Part shown: piece by piece, positions 1-9,300 of the stretch
Layout of the letters: each line of letters opens with the position of its first letter
How positions within the stretch are numbered: position 1 is the stretch's first letter
Assembly: GCA_022841475.1 (NCBI GenBank)
Contig: JALHRJ010000045.1
Span: 1-35,933 of the forward strand
Source: Cyclobacteriaceae bacterium
GTDB taxonomy: Bacteria; Bacteroidota; Bacteroidia; Cytophagales; Cyclobacteriaceae
DNA length: 35,933 nt
Reading direction: 5' to 3'
Made by a program: the position numbers and the translations under genes
Notes under the pieces: model-generated
Seen by the model: the letters and a program-made list of their open reading frames with translations, nothing else
What the model was told of the DNA's origin: nothing
Databases searched by the model: none

Positions 1-1671
1 CGTGGTCTTCATGCACATGTCTATTACGAAGCAGCCGCGGTGGTGATTGCCTTTATATCGCTGGGCAAACTTTTGGAAGAAAGAGCCAAGTCAAATACTG
101 GCTCTGCGATTAAAAAGCTAATGGGTTTACAACCAAAAACCGTACATGCTATAGTTGATGGCGTTGAGATGGAGATGCCGATCGCTTCCGTTAAAGTTGG
201 GTATGCTATACTGGTCCGTCCGGGTGATAAAATTCCTGTCGATGGAGTTGTGATATCCGGCTCATCTTTTGTAGATGAAAGTATGATCAGTGGTGAGCCC
301 ATCCCGGTTGAAAAGAAATCAGACGATAAGGTTTTTGCCGGAACCATAAATCAAAAAGGAAGTTTTCAGTTTGAAGCTCTCAAAGTAGGTGGGGACACCA
401 TTCTTGCACACATTATTAAAATGGTACAGGAGGCGCAGGGCAGTAAGGCCCCGGTCCAAAAACTGGTTGATAAAATCGCAGGAGTTTTTGTACCCGTTGT
501 GATTGGGATTTCGATTCTGACCTTTGCTACATGGATGATTGTGGGTGGTGATAATGCTTTTACCCACGCCCTGCTAACTTCGGTTACTGTACTGGTTATT
601 GCTTGCCCTTGTGCTTTGGGTTTGGCAACACCCACTGCCATTATGGTAGGAGTAGGGAAAGGTGCTGAAAATAATATATTGATAAAAGATGCTGAAAGTC
701 TGGAATTGGCTCACAAGGTAAATGCCGTTATTCTGGATAAGACCGGAACCATCACGGAAGGAAAGCCCGTTGTAACCGATTTGATCTGGGAAACTCCTTC
801 GGAAGAAGATAAAAAAATTCTATACACGCTGGAAATGCAATCGGAGCACCCATTGGCGGAGGCTGTAGTTAATAAACTTAAAGAAGAGAATATCAGTAGT
901 TTGCCAATCGAAAAGTTTGAGAGCCTGACTGCACGTGGGGTAAAAGCGAGTGTCAATCAAGTTACCTACTTCGTAGGAAACAGAAAGCTAATGGAGGAAA
1001 ATGGAATCTCTATTTCAGAAGCCCTAACGTCTACTGCAACTCAACTTCAGGAAGAGGCTAAGACGGTAGTTTATTTCTCAAATCAATCCAGGGCCTTAGC
1101 ACTCATCGCCATTGCCGACAATATTAAAGCAACGTCACGCGCGGCTATTCAATCGCTACACGCCAAAGGTATTGACGTATACATGCTTACGGGAGATAAT
1201 GAACAAACTGCAAAGGCTGTGGCCAGACAAGTAGGACTAAAAAATTATAAGGCCGAGGTATTGCCATCCGAAAAAGCTGACTTTGTAAAAAAACTTCAGG
1301 CCGAAGGAAAAATAGTGGCCATGGTGGGGGATGGTATTAATGATTCGCATGCATTGGCTCAGGCAGATGTCAGCATTGCCATGGGTAAAGGTTCCGATAT
1401 TGCCATGGATGTAGCCAAGATGACATTGATTACCTCAGACCTTCAGTCGATACCCAAGGCACTGAACCTGTCAACCAAGACGGTGCGTTGCGTTCGTCAG
1501 AATTTATTCTGGGCCTTCATTTACAATGTGATTGGAATCCCCATTGCAGCGGGTGTACTATTTCCTGTTAATGGTTTCCTGCTGGACCCGATGATTGCCG
1601 GGGCAGCGATGGCACTTAGCTCAGTGAGTGTAGTGAGTAATAGTCTGCGATTGAAATGGGCTAAAATTTAA
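1..1671 (+). CDS. copA: Copper-translocating P1B-type ATPase, 3' part (5' end outside window)
   Basis: The reading frame is open to base 1, so this is the C-terminal 556 residues of a larger protein. Family role: ATP-driven export of Cu(I)/Ag(I) from the cytoplasm across the inner membrane. Numbering from base 1, visible motifs are the actuator-domain SGEP (about 97-100), the TM6 metal-site CPC (202-204), the phosphorylation motif DKTGT with D246, the P1B-specific SEHP (281-284), MLTGDN, and GDGIND (443-448). The last membrane segments carry YN (TM7) and MALSS (TM8), which with CPC form the Cu(I)-type (P1B-1) signature. [10 protein letters not shown] has His where many homologs have Pro or Gln. 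The N-terminal metal-binding domains are not in the window. The downstream Cus-type efflux genes agree with a copper role. Confidence 0.95.
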   Translation, partial: RGLHAHVYYEAAAVVIAFISLGKLLEERAKSNTGSAIKKLMGLQPKTVHAIVDGVEMEMPIASVKVGYAILVRPGDKIPVDGVVISGSSFVDESMISGEPIPVEKKSDDKVFAGTINQKGSFQFEALKVGGDTILAHIIKMVQEAQGSKAPVQKLVDKIAGVFVPVVIGISILTFATWMIVGGDNAFTHALLTSVTVLVIACPCALGLATPTAIMVGVGKGAENNILIKDAESLELAHKVNAVILDKTGTITEGKPVVTDLIWETPSEEDKKILYTLEMQSEHPLAEAVVNKLKEENISSLPIEKFESLTARGVKASVNQVTYFVGNRKLMEENGISISEALTSTATQLQEEAKTVVYFSNQSRALALIAIADNIKATSRAAIQSLHAKGIDVYMLTGDNEQTAKAVARQVGLKNYKAEVLPSEKADFVKKLQAEGKIVAMVGDGINDSHALAQADVSIAMGKGSDIAMDVAKMTLITSDLQSIPKALNLSTKTVRCVRQNLFWAFIYNVIGIPIAAGVLFPVNGFLLDPMIAGAAMALSSVSVVSNSLRLKWAKI

Positions 1672-1764
1672 GCTGTGGACTTTCGAATGCGCAAATAAGT
1701 TGAGCCAATCCTTTTATAGAAAGTAAAATCAAAATTTTGTAAACTGCATCCGTTAATTTCCTGT

Positions 1765-2346
1765 ATGACTGATAAGGAAATATTAAAGAAAGCTTTTGAG
1801 AGCTTCATGCCGCAAACACCAGAAGGGATTGAGGATTTCATTAGCCTATGGACAGCGCATAGTGTTAAAAGAAAAGAAATCATTACTTCTGCCGGGGAGG
1901 TAGAGAAGTATTTGTACTTTGTTACCGAAGGTGTGCAGCGAGTTGTTTATCAGGACGATCAGAATCGTGAGTCAACCCTGGTATTCTCGTACCCGCCTTC
2001 CTTTGGAGGATCTATCAGTTCCTTTTTTCTGCAACAACCTTCCCGTTATTTTTACGAGTCACTTACACCTTCCCGTTTTCTCCGAGCCTCATTCGAATCG
2101 ATAGATGCTTGTATGCAACGGCATTATGGAGTTTCAGAAGCCATTCGGTTGGGAATAACACAAGCTTTCGCAGGATTACTGGAACGAATGGTTGAACTTC
2201 AGTGCTTTACCTCCGAAGAAAAATTCAGGCAACTATTGAAACGAAGTCCGCATATATTAACCCTTGTTCCACACAAATACCTCGCAAATTATCTGGGCAT
2301 AGATCCCACGAATTTCAGTAAGTTGATAAATTCAGTTCGCATTTGA
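1765..2346 (+). CDS. Crp/Fnr-family transcriptional regulator
   Basis: A 193-residue protein with the typical Bacteroidota Crp/Fnr layout. The N-terminal cyclic-nucleotide-binding-like beta-barrel (about 15-115) includes KEIITSAGEVEKYLYFVTEG. A long dimerisation helix follows, then a compact C-terminal helix-turn-helix (about 167-193, PHKYLANYLGIDPTNFSKLI). No Cys cluster for an Fe-S centre and no clear cAMP phosphate-binding Arg-Ser motif is seen, so the ligand is unknown. The protein ends right after the recognition helix. The gene is 93 bp after copA and is followed by a DUF4345 membrane protein and a DinB-like gene. Such regulators often control the adjacent small-protein gene, so that target is an inference. 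A direct copper-sensing role is not shown. Confidence 0.85.
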   Translation: MTDKEILKKAFESFMPQTPEGIEDFISLWTAHSVKRKEIITSAGEVEKYLYFVTEGVQRVVYQDDQNRESTLVFSYPPSFGGSISSFFLQQPSRYFYESLTPSRFLRASFESIDACMQRHYGVSEAIRLGITQAFAGLLERMVELQCFTSEEKFRQLLKRSPHILTLVPHKYLANYLGIDPTNFSKLINSVRI

Positions 2347-2420
2347 TAATCTTGGCAAATACCAAGAATCATTTTTCTGCAGTCATCCACCTTTGTTGCA
2401 TCAACAAAACAAAAAACAGT

Positions 2421-2828
2421 ATGACAACAAAAGTAATTTATTTCTCAGCAAGCAAAGGATTCATCCTTTTTTCAGCCTTAAGCCTCGCGTATGTAGCCCT
2501 ACTGGCAATGTTTAATCCTCAAGCGGTGATGGACCTTGTGGGCGTTAAACTTACCAACACAGATGCGCTCAGTTCCATTCGGGGTATCTATGGTGGCGTA
2601 GGAATTACTATCGTAGTATTACTAATCTATCTTGCTTTCTTTCGAACTGTCAAAGGCCTGAGTTTTTTAGTCCTATTTTGGGGATCTTATGCAGCTTCGC
2701 GTATCATCACCTGGTTTGCTGATGGTGCATTAGGAGAATTTGGCACAAACTGGTTAGTGATTGAGAGTATTATGTGTGTGATTGGTTTAGTATTGCTGGC
2801 CCTGAAAAGCAAAATCATGGATCATTAA
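2421..2828 (+). CDS. DUF4345-type small integral membrane protein
   Basis: A 135-residue, four-helix membrane protein resembling DUF4345. It has an N-terminal hydrophobic helix with a short loop, the RGIYGGVGI motif opening helix 2, and SRIITWFADG opening helix 4. Function is unknown in the family. The frame is open upstream to a TTG at 2343, which lies inside the stop region of the preceding regulator gene. The ATG at 2421 is chosen because it begins a normal membrane protein, while the extra 26 residues look like translated leader. It sits between the Crp/Fnr gene and the DinB-like gene, which starts one base after this stop, so the last two are almost certainly co-transcribed. Confidence 0.8.
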   Translation: MTTKVIYFSASKGFILFSALSLAYVALLAMFNPQAVMDLVGVKLTNTDALSSIRGIYGGVGITIVVLLIYLAFFRTVKGLSFLVLFWGSYAASRIITWFADGALGEFGTNWLVIESIMCVIGLVLLALKSKIMDH

Positions 2829-2829
2829 T

Positions 2830-3384
2830 ATGCAGAAGCTATCGCAGACTGATTTTATTAACCAGCTAGAGACAGAGGTTGAAGTACAATTGAAAGAGGT
2901 TATAGGGGTCTTCCAGAATTTTCCGGAGGACCTCCTCCTTCAACCTGCTGCTGATCATGGCTGGAGCATTGCCGAGTGTTTTGCCCACTTAAATACATAT
3001 GCCGAATACTACCTGCCTCGAATTGAAAAAGTTATCGATCAGGCATTGCCAATAGATGAATCGCTCGTCTATAAGCACAGCTTTCTGGGTCGGTACTTTA
3101 TTAACATGATGGACCCAGACCGTGGAAAGAAAAAGTACAAAGCAACGAAGAGACATCGGCCAATTGTGGATAATCCACATGCTATTGTTTCTAAGTTTAT
3201 ACAATACTTGGAATACATGCTGGTTTTGCTTAACAAAGCAAGGGGTAAAAATTTGTTACGTAAATCTGTTACCACTTCACTGTCTGCATGGATTAAAATG
3301 AATTCCGGAGATGCGATGTTGTTTGTGCTTATTCATAACAAACGACACTTAGAACAAGCAAAGAGAAACCTATTACAACGTTGA
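2830..3384 (+). CDS. DinB-fold (DinB/YfiT-like) putative metal-dependent protein
   Basis: A 184-residue four-helix-bundle protein of the DinB/YfiT superfamily. The family signature is the WSIAECFAHLNTY stretch (45-57), with the first metal-ligand His at 53, and the C-terminal HNKRH, with His169 and His173 as the other two ligands. Members often use this three-His site in thiol-dependent transferase or hydrolase reactions, but many have no known substrate. It starts one base after the DUF4345 stop codon, so the pair forms an operon. Nothing in the sequence ties it directly to copper. Confidence 0.8.
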   Translation: MQKLSQTDFINQLETEVEVQLKEVIGVFQNFPEDLLLQPAADHGWSIAECFAHLNTYAEYYLPRIEKVIDQALPIDESLVYKHSFLGRYFINMMDPDRGKKKYKATKRHRPIVDNPHAIVSKFIQYLEYMLVLLNKARGKNLLRKSVTTSLSAWIKMNSGDAMLFVLIHNKRHLEQAKRNLLQR

Positions 3385-3723
3385 CCAGATTGTGTTTAGA
3401 TTTAATTCTGAAACGCTGTAACTAATTTTTATCCCACCCGTACAAAGACATATTCTTGCTTTTAACAGGAATACTAATACAACCCATCCTCAACTATTAA
3501 ATGTTGCAACTTTAATGCAAGGTTGTTGCTATCACTGATCACTTGTACAAGATATTTACTTCAGGGTAGCCACAACTATCATACACTTCCAGGGCGAGCG
3601 TAAATACTTGAAGTTGGTAAATACCAACATTTTTAATGTTAAGCAACCAGGTTGTTTGTTTAGCGTACAAGTAAACATAATTCCGGAAGCAGTTCAATTT
3701 TAAACTTTAGATATAATGCAAAT
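3385..3723. other. 339-bp intergenic region with small inverted repeats
   Basis: No gene is visible between the DinB-like stop and the lipoprotein start. The stretch is AT-rich. It contains the 8-bp palindrome GTTGCAAC at 3503-3510 and a run of three short inverted repeats at 3613-3654, described separately. No clear TAnnTTTG box or T-tract terminator was found. Confidence 0.6.
3613..3654. promoter_or_regulatory. Cluster of three consecutive inverted repeats upstream of a lipoprotein gene
   Basis: GTTGGTA-AA-TACCAAC lies at 3613-3628, AACATT-TTT-AATGTT at 3626-3640, and CAACC-A-GGTTG at 3644-3654. All are exact dyads, and the first two overlap by three bases, so they could be alternative structures. 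They lie 70-110 bp before the ATG at 3724. A dimeric-regulator operator or an mRNA-leader switch are both possible. The function is inference only. Confidence 0.35.
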
Positions 3724-5202
3724 ATGAAACCCTTAAAACTCCTTTTTTTCAATTTATTGTTTTTATCGCTGGCTTCATGTTCAGATGAACTTGAGAATCC
3801 AACACAGACCCACCAAGTACCTATCTTGGTGCAGTTTTTTAACAATCAGTTTACGGCTAATGAAAATCTAGCCGACTATCCAATGACTATTGTAATGCAT
3901 AAACCAGCTACAGTAGCAGGCATTATTTCCGTTGGCGTAACTTCTGATTTCAATGAGGCATTTACAACGGAACCAGCCATTGTGGATGGTCAAATTCAGG
4001 TTCCTGTTGCTGTTGGCCAAACAGTCGTTTCCTTTAAATTAAATCCTCATGATAATGATGATTTGGATGGCAATAAAAATATACTATTTACAATTAAGCA
4101 ATTATCAGAAGGATATGAGCTTGGTGAGGCTATCCAGTTAAATGTTATCATTGTGGATGACGAATCGCCAGCGACTGTTTATTTTCTAGATGAAGAAGGC
4201 TTACTAAAAGAAAACATAACGGAAGGAATTTATCTGCCCCTTGGCTTTTCTTCAATCACAAAAGGACAAGGAGCCATTGAAGTTGAACTTACATCCGCCC
4301 AGGGCGTGTATGGTACTTACTTTACTACCGAACCAGCAGCTATCAATGGCAAAATTACATTGACGGTTGAACGCGATATGTCAAGTGTGTTTATCCGGTT
4401 TATACCGCTCAATAATGCATTGATTGATGGTCATCACCAAGTTCAATTGAAGATTACATCGGTTACTGGTTCAGTTGTTTCAGGTGCAAATGTTACCAGC
4501 CAAATAAAAATCATAGACGATGAATTAGAAGGCAAAGCCAAAGGATACAGTGTTGGGGCTGGTAATTGGAGCTACAAGCGTAGTTATGAGTATAATCAAG
4601 ACGGCACCGTTTCCAAGATTCACTGGGAACAAAATACGCCAGGCACGTTGGCGGGCACTTATTCGTATTACTATAATCAATCTGGACAGGTTATTAAGCG
4701 GGTAGAATCTCCGTTCACGGAAATACTTTATACCTGGGAGGCTGGGAGAATTGTTAAAGAAGAGAAGTTTACGAATGGTGTTTTAAAACGGTACACGTTA
4801 TATGGTTATGATGATGCGGGCAATGTAGGAGAGGCAGCCATACATGATCGTCAGCCAAATGGAGAATTAACGTTATCGTTATTGCATGTCTACCTGCATC
4901 GCACCGATGGCAATATTTATAAGCAGTTAACGTATGTGCCTATCGAGGGTTCTGAAGAATATGCATTGATCTCGACACGAACTTTTGATTTATATTTAGA
5001 CACGGCCAATCCTTTTTCCATGATGGATATCTTGCCAAATGTTGATTCGCAGCCCAATCTGCCAGGTTCATATCGGGTTGAAGAAAACGGTCACGATATC
5101 CTCTATCAGTTCTCTTATGAATTTGATGAAAATGGTAAACCTATCCGAAGAACGGCTACATCATCCACTGGCTCAGAGGTTACTTTCTATGAGTATTATT
5201 AG
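3724..5202 (+). CDS. Lipoprotein with two Calx-beta-like repeats and a YD-like C-terminal part
   Basis: A 492-residue protein with a lipoprotein signal peptide (LASC, lipidated Cys19). Two repeats of about 110 residues follow (roughly 33-147 and 152-265). Each contains F-TTEPA-I-G and ends in I(V/I)DDE, the look of Calx-beta/cadherin-like beta-sandwich domains. The C-terminal 220 residues read like YD/RHS-type strands (YEYNQDGTVSKI, YSYYYNQSGQVIKR, YGYDDAGNVGEA), which usually form beta-sheet barrels on surface proteins. It is probably an outer-membrane-anchored surface lipoprotein. Its role and any link to copper are unknown. It is monocistronic: a 339-bp gap precedes it and a strong hairpin terminator follows. 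Confidence 0.8.
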   Translation: MKPLKLLFFNLLFLSLASCSDELENPTQTHQVPILVQFFNNQFTANENLADYPMTIVMHKPATVAGIISVGVTSDFNEAFTTEPAIVDGQIQVPVAVGQTVVSFKLNPHDNDDLDGNKNILFTIKQLSEGYELGEAIQLNVIIVDDESPATVYFLDEEGLLKENITEGIYLPLGFSSITKGQGAIEVELTSAQGVYGTYFTTEPAAINGKITLTVERDMSSVFIRFIPLNNALIDGHHQVQLKITSVTGSVVSGANVTSQIKIIDDELEGKAKGYSVGAGNWSYKRSYEYNQDGTVSKIHWEQNTPGTLAGTYSYYYNQSGQVIKRVESPFTEILYTWEAGRIVKEEKFTNGVLKRYTLYGYDDAGNVGEAAIHDRQPNGELTLSLLHVYLHRTDGNIYKQLTYVPIEGSEEYALISTRTFDLYLDTANPFSMMDILPNVDSQPNLPGSYRVEENGHDILYQFSYEFDENGKPIRRTATSSTGSEVTFYEYY

Positions 5203-5230
5203 TAGATAGATTGAGTTTATAAAGTTAAAA

Positions 5231-5259
5231 ATGTCCGATTGCTTCGGACATTTTTTTTT
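5231..5259 (+). terminator. Rho-independent terminator after the lipoprotein gene
   Basis: An 8-bp stem, ATGTCCGA (5231-5238) and TCGGACAT (5244-5251), encloses a 5-base loop and is followed by a run of T to 5259. An A-run precedes the stem, so it may also work on the opposite strand. It lies 28 bp after the stop codon. Confidence 0.85.
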
Positions 5260-5402
5260 CGTTGCGAGATGAATTAATCTTAACTAAGTCGATGTGTATG
5301 TTTACAATTTTTGGCAGTGTGGAATAGTATAAATGAATAGCGTAATTCTGTAAACCCTAATTCAATCAAATCTCGTTTCTTTGAGTATTAAAAGTAAATA
5401 AG

Positions 5403-5609
5403 ATGGAAAAGACAAAATTCAAAACAAACATTAAGTGTTCTGCCTGCGTGGCTAAAGTGACTCCTTTTTTAAATGAAGTTGCCGGTGAGAATAACTGGCA
5501 AGTAGATCTGGTGGATCCTGCCCGCACGTTGACCGTAGATAACACAGACGATAAGAAAATCGTAGAGGCACTTCAAAAGGCTGGATATAAAGGAGAACTT
5601 TTTGCGTAG
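5403..5609 (+). CDS. CopZ-like heavy-metal-associated (HMA) copper chaperone
   Basis: A 68-residue single HMA domain with no signal peptide, so it is cytosolic. The metal-binding CxxC is KCSACV (Cys12, Cys15), at the usual place after the first strand (KFKTNI). The C-terminal ALQKAGYKGELF is the normal end of the ferredoxin-like fold. The residue before the first Cys is Lys rather than the common Gly-Met, a variation frequent in Bacteroidota. The family role is to carry Cu(I) to P1B-ATPases or regulators. It is separated by the terminator from the preceding gene, and a palindromic repeat follows its stop codon. Confidence 0.88.
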   Translation: MEKTKFKTNIKCSACVAKVTPFLNEVAGENNWQVDLVDPARTLTVDNTDDKKIVEALQKAGYKGELFA

Positions 5610-5614
5610 TCGTG

Positions 5615-5738
5615 GCTGACCAAAAAGTCAAAATATCAATCGAAGTGTCATTCCGGGCTTGACCCGGAATCCCGAATTGTGCGCACTCCGCTGGATCGCG
5701 GCTCAAGGCCGCGATGACAGATTGACTTTTTTGGCAGC
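5615..5738. repeat. Palindromic REP-like element, copy 1
   Basis: Imperfect outer arms GCTGACCAAAAAGTCAA (5615-5631) and TTGACTTTTTTGGCAGC (5722-5738) enclose two strong hairpins, ATTCCGGG-CTTGA-CCCGGAAT (5650-5670) and ATCGCGGC-TCAAG-GCCGCGAT (5694-5714). A GTGCGCAC palindrome sits between them, and TGTCA/TGACA closes the inner part. The overall shape is cloverleaf-like. A second copy lies at 14325-14458. The core resembles the dispersed TCATTCCGGGCTTGACCCGG repeats known from several bacterial groups. It sits between the HMA and HYC_CC_PP genes. Confidence 0.85.
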
Positions 5739-5782
5739 CCCTCCTTAAAACTTAATTAACAACTTGTTAACAGCTTTTTTAT

Positions 5783-5790
5783 TACATTTG
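5783..5790 (+). promoter_or_regulatory. Candidate Bacteroidota -7 box for the HYC_CC_PP/cus genes
   Basis: TACATTTG matches TAnnTTTG exactly. A TTG lies 16 bases upstream (5764-5766), a little short of the usual spacing to the -33 element. The ATG follows at 5799, so the transcript leader would be only a few bases. Confidence 0.45.
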
Positions 5791-5798
5791 CTCAGTCA

Positions 5799-6218
5799 AT
5801 GAAATTTTTAAAACCTATAGTCTCCTCAATGCTCGCTCTGCTGGTGCTTGTTTCCTCAAGCAGCTTTATGGTGAACATGCACTTTTGCGGAGGCCATGTT
5901 CAAAGTGTTTCATTGATCAAAGAGGCTGCCCAATGCCCTATGGAAGTTCAACTTCCACCTTGTCACAAGAAGATGGACGCAAAGAAGTCAGGATGTTGCC
6001 AAGACAAGCATGTTGCTTTTGAAGGAAAAGACTTTAACACACAGATTCAGGATTTTTCGATGCTCACCTGGCAATCCATCCATTGGGTTGCTTCACTTCC
6101 GATGATTATGGAAGTCATCCAGGTTAATGAAGCACTCGCTTATTCAAATTATACTCCCTACAAACCACCCATTGTCGAGCGCGACATTCCTGTGCTCGTT
6201 CAATCTTTCCTTATTTAG
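5799..6218 (+). CDS. HYC_CC_PP-family periplasmic protein
   Basis: A 139-residue exported protein with a signal peptide to about residue 22. The family-defining pattern is present in slightly altered form: HFC (28-30, Phe in place of Tyr), the double cysteine GCC (65-67), and YKPP (121-124). There is also a CPM (46-48) and a CH (55-56). These Cys/His/Met residues suggest binding of soft metals. The family is typically found beside heavy-metal efflux genes in Bacteroidota, as here, 85 bp before cusA. The role of a periplasmic metal-binding accessory is inference, and no biochemistry is implied by the sequence alone. Confidence 0.85.
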   Translation: MKFLKPIVSSMLALLVLVSSSSFMVNMHFCGGHVQSVSLIKEAAQCPMEVQLPPCHKKMDAKKSGCCQDKHVAFEGKDFNTQIQDFSMLTWQSIHWVASLPMIMEVIQVNEALAYSNYTPYKPPIVERDIPVLVQSFLI

Positions 6219-6234
6219 ATCATAGCTGACTTTT

Positions 6235-6270
6235 GTGAGTATCCAATAAATGCTATTGGAATAGTCTCAC
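6235..6270 (+). promoter_or_regulatory. Hairpin between HYC_CC_PP gene and cusA
   Basis: The stem TCCAATA (6242-6248) / TATTGGA (6254-6260) with a 5-base loop is extended by GTGAG (6235-6239) / CTCAC (6266-6270) across an internal loop. No T-tract follows, so it is not a simple terminator. It could act as an attenuator or an mRNA-stability element in front of cusA. Confidence 0.4.
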
Positions 6271-6303
6271 TTCTTGTGTCTCACTACTTGATACTATTCA
6301 GCT

Positions 6304-9300
6304 ATGATAGAAAATTTAATCTCGTATTCACTTCGTAATCGCTTTCTGATCCTGATGGTTGCTATCGGATTATTTGCGTGGGGCGTTCATTCTGTCCGCG
6401 TTAATAAGATTGATGCCATTCCGGACCTTTCCGAAAACCAGGTGATAGTTTTCACGGAATGGATGGGCCGCAGTCCGCAGATTATCGAAGACCAGGTAAC
6501 GTATCCACTCGTCACCAACCTGCAGGGACTTCCAGAGGTAAAGTATGTGCGTGGCGCTTCCATGTTTGGAATGAGTTTCGTCTACGTTATTTTCAATGAC
6601 GATACCGATGTGTACTGGGCGCGCGAGCGTGTGCTCGAGCGACTTAACTATGCAACGCGATTATTACCGCAGGGTGTTACACCAACACTTGGTCCGGATG
6701 GGACCGGTGTGGGACATATTTTATGGTACACCCTCGATGCAAAGGGAATGGATCTCGGGGAGCAACGTGCCCTGCAGGACTGGTACGTAAAATTTGCTTT
6801 GCAGAATGTGCAGGGCGTAAGCGAAATCGCTTCTTTCGGAGGATTTCAAAAACAATATCAGATTGCGTTAAATCCGAATAAGCTTTCCTACTATAATCTC
6901 TCGGTTCCCGAAGTAATTCAATCTGTTCGTTCAAACAACAATGAGGCTGGTGGTCGCAAGTTTGAGATGAGCGACATCGGGTACATCATTAAGACGACCG
7001 GCTATCTTAAATCTGTAGAAGAAATTGAAAACATCGCTGTTAAAACGGTGAACTCCGTGCCGGTGAAAGTGAAAGATCTGGGCTCGGTTCAAATGACCGG
7101 TGAAGCCCGTCTCGGAATTTTCGATCAGAATGGAGAAGGCGAAGTAGTAGGCGGTATTGTGGTGATGCGCTATGGCGAAAATGCTGATGAAGTGATTAAG
7201 CGTGTGAAGGCAAAGATGGAAGAGGTGTCGAAGGGATTTCCGGCAGGATTGAAGTTTAATGTAGTCTATGATCGCAGTGAGCTGATTGAAGAATCGATAT
7301 CATCTATTAAAACTACATTGATTGAAGAAATGATTGTGGTGTCGTTGGTGGTCATTCTCTTCCTGTTCCATTGGCGCAGTGCTGTGAGTATCATTATTCA
7401 AATACCTATTACCATTGCAACAAGCTTTATTTTATTGAATGCGTTTGGTATTTCGTCTAACATCATGTCCTTGACAGGCATCGTGCTGGCTATCGGGGTG
7501 ATTGTCGACAATGGTATTATCATGTCTGAGAATGCCTACAAGCATTTGTCGATGCGCTACGCAGAATTAAATGGACCAATCCCTGATTTAGAACGGCTTG
7601 CTATTATTGAGAAATCCTCAAAACAGGTTTCTCGCGGTGTATTCTTTTCTACGATCATCATCATCGCCTCTTTCCTGCCCGTGTTTATGCTCACCGGTCA
7701 GGAAGGAAAATTATTTCATCCATTGGCATACACAAAAACATTCATCATGTTGGTGGATGCAATTTTGGTGATCACACTGGCACCGGTGCTCATTTCATTT
7801 TTCATGAAGGGAAAGTTTAAAGATGAAAAAACCAATCCGCTAAATCGATGGTTGGAAAAAATATATGAACCCATTCTTCGTGTTTGTATGAATTGGCGTA
7901 AGACCACGATTGGTGTAAACATACTGGCCCTGGCGGTGAGCATTCCATTATTGTTTAGTATGGGTAGCGAGTTCATGCCGCCTCTGGATGAGCAGTCGAT
8001 ACTCTTCATGCCCGTTACATTGCCCGATGTTTCCAATGAAGAGATAAAACGAATTCTTCAGGTGCAGGACAAGATTATCAAATCAGTGCCGGAAGTGGAT
8101 AAGGTGCTTGGTAAGGCAGGTCGTGCCAGTACCGCAACCGACAATGCTCCTTTATCCATGATTGAAACAATTATCACGCTTAAGCCGAAATCAGAATGGC
8201 GTGAAGGCATCACCAAGATAGATATTATCAATGAGTTGGATGCCAAACTGCAAATACCGGGCGTGGTAAACGGGTGGACACAACCCATTATCAACCGCAT
8301 CAACATGTTATCAACGGGTATTCGAACTGATGTGGGTGTGAAAGTATATGGACAAAATCTTGATAGTATTTATTCACTTTCAGAAAAAGTAAAAGCTGCA
8401 CTGGAAGGAATTCCGGGAGTGAAAGATCTCTATGTGGATCCGATTACCGGGGGAAAGTACTTGACTATTGACGTAAATCGAGAGGCGCTGGGCCGTTATG
8501 GATTAACGGTGGATGATGTCAACCTGATTGTGGAATCAGCGATAGGAGGAACACCGATTGGTCAGACCATTGAAGGAAGACAACGTTTTTCGATCAGCGT
8601 TCGATTAGCACAGGATTATCGCAATAGCCTTTCCCAACTACAACGCATTCCTGTGAAGACACCATCAATGGGCATGGTGCCTCTTTCTGCGGTTGCGAAT
8701 ATCCGTTTTGAAAACGGACCACCCATGATCGTTTCCGACAATGCCTTGCTTCGTGGAGCGGTGCTGTTCAATGTGCGCGATCGGGATTTGGGCAGCACTG
8801 TAAAAGAGGCCATCGAAAAATTGAATAAAGAAATGGGTGTGATGCCTAATGGTTATTTCTTCGAGTGGAGTGGCCAATACGAAAACCTGATTCGCGGTAA
8901 GCAAACGTTGATGTTTATTCTGCCCGTAGTTATGTTGATCATCTTCATATCGCTTTACCTCGCCTTCAATTCGTTGCGTGAGGCGTTTTTTAGTTTGATT
9001 ACCGTTCCATTCGCCTTGATAGGTGGGGCTTACATGGTTTATTTCTATGGAGTGAATTTATCCGTTGCCGTTGCGGTTGGCTTCATCGCGTTGTTTGGCA
9101 TTGCTGTAGAAACCGGGGTGGTGATGGTGATTTATCTGAACGATGCTATGAACCAATTAGTAAAACTCAGAGGCAATTCAAGTGATACCATTTCGAGAGA
9201 AGAGTTGAAGGAGTTTGTGATTGCCGGTGCCGCCAAGCGATTGCGACCAAAATTGATGACTGTATCGGTCGCTTTGTTTGGTCTCGTACCTGTATTGTGG

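Noticed and set aside
1700..1739. Possible TTG / AAATTTTG promoter before the Crp/Fnr gene
   Set aside because: The -7 box has a mismatch at its first base and the spacing of 29 bases is too long.
2343..2420. TTG-initiated extension of the DUF4345 protein
   Set aside because: It overlaps the stop of the regulator gene and adds 26 residues without the character of a membrane protein start.
5452..5706. Minus-strand 84-codon open frame
   Set aside because: Its first half is the palindromic repeat read backwards and its second half is antisense to the HMA gene.
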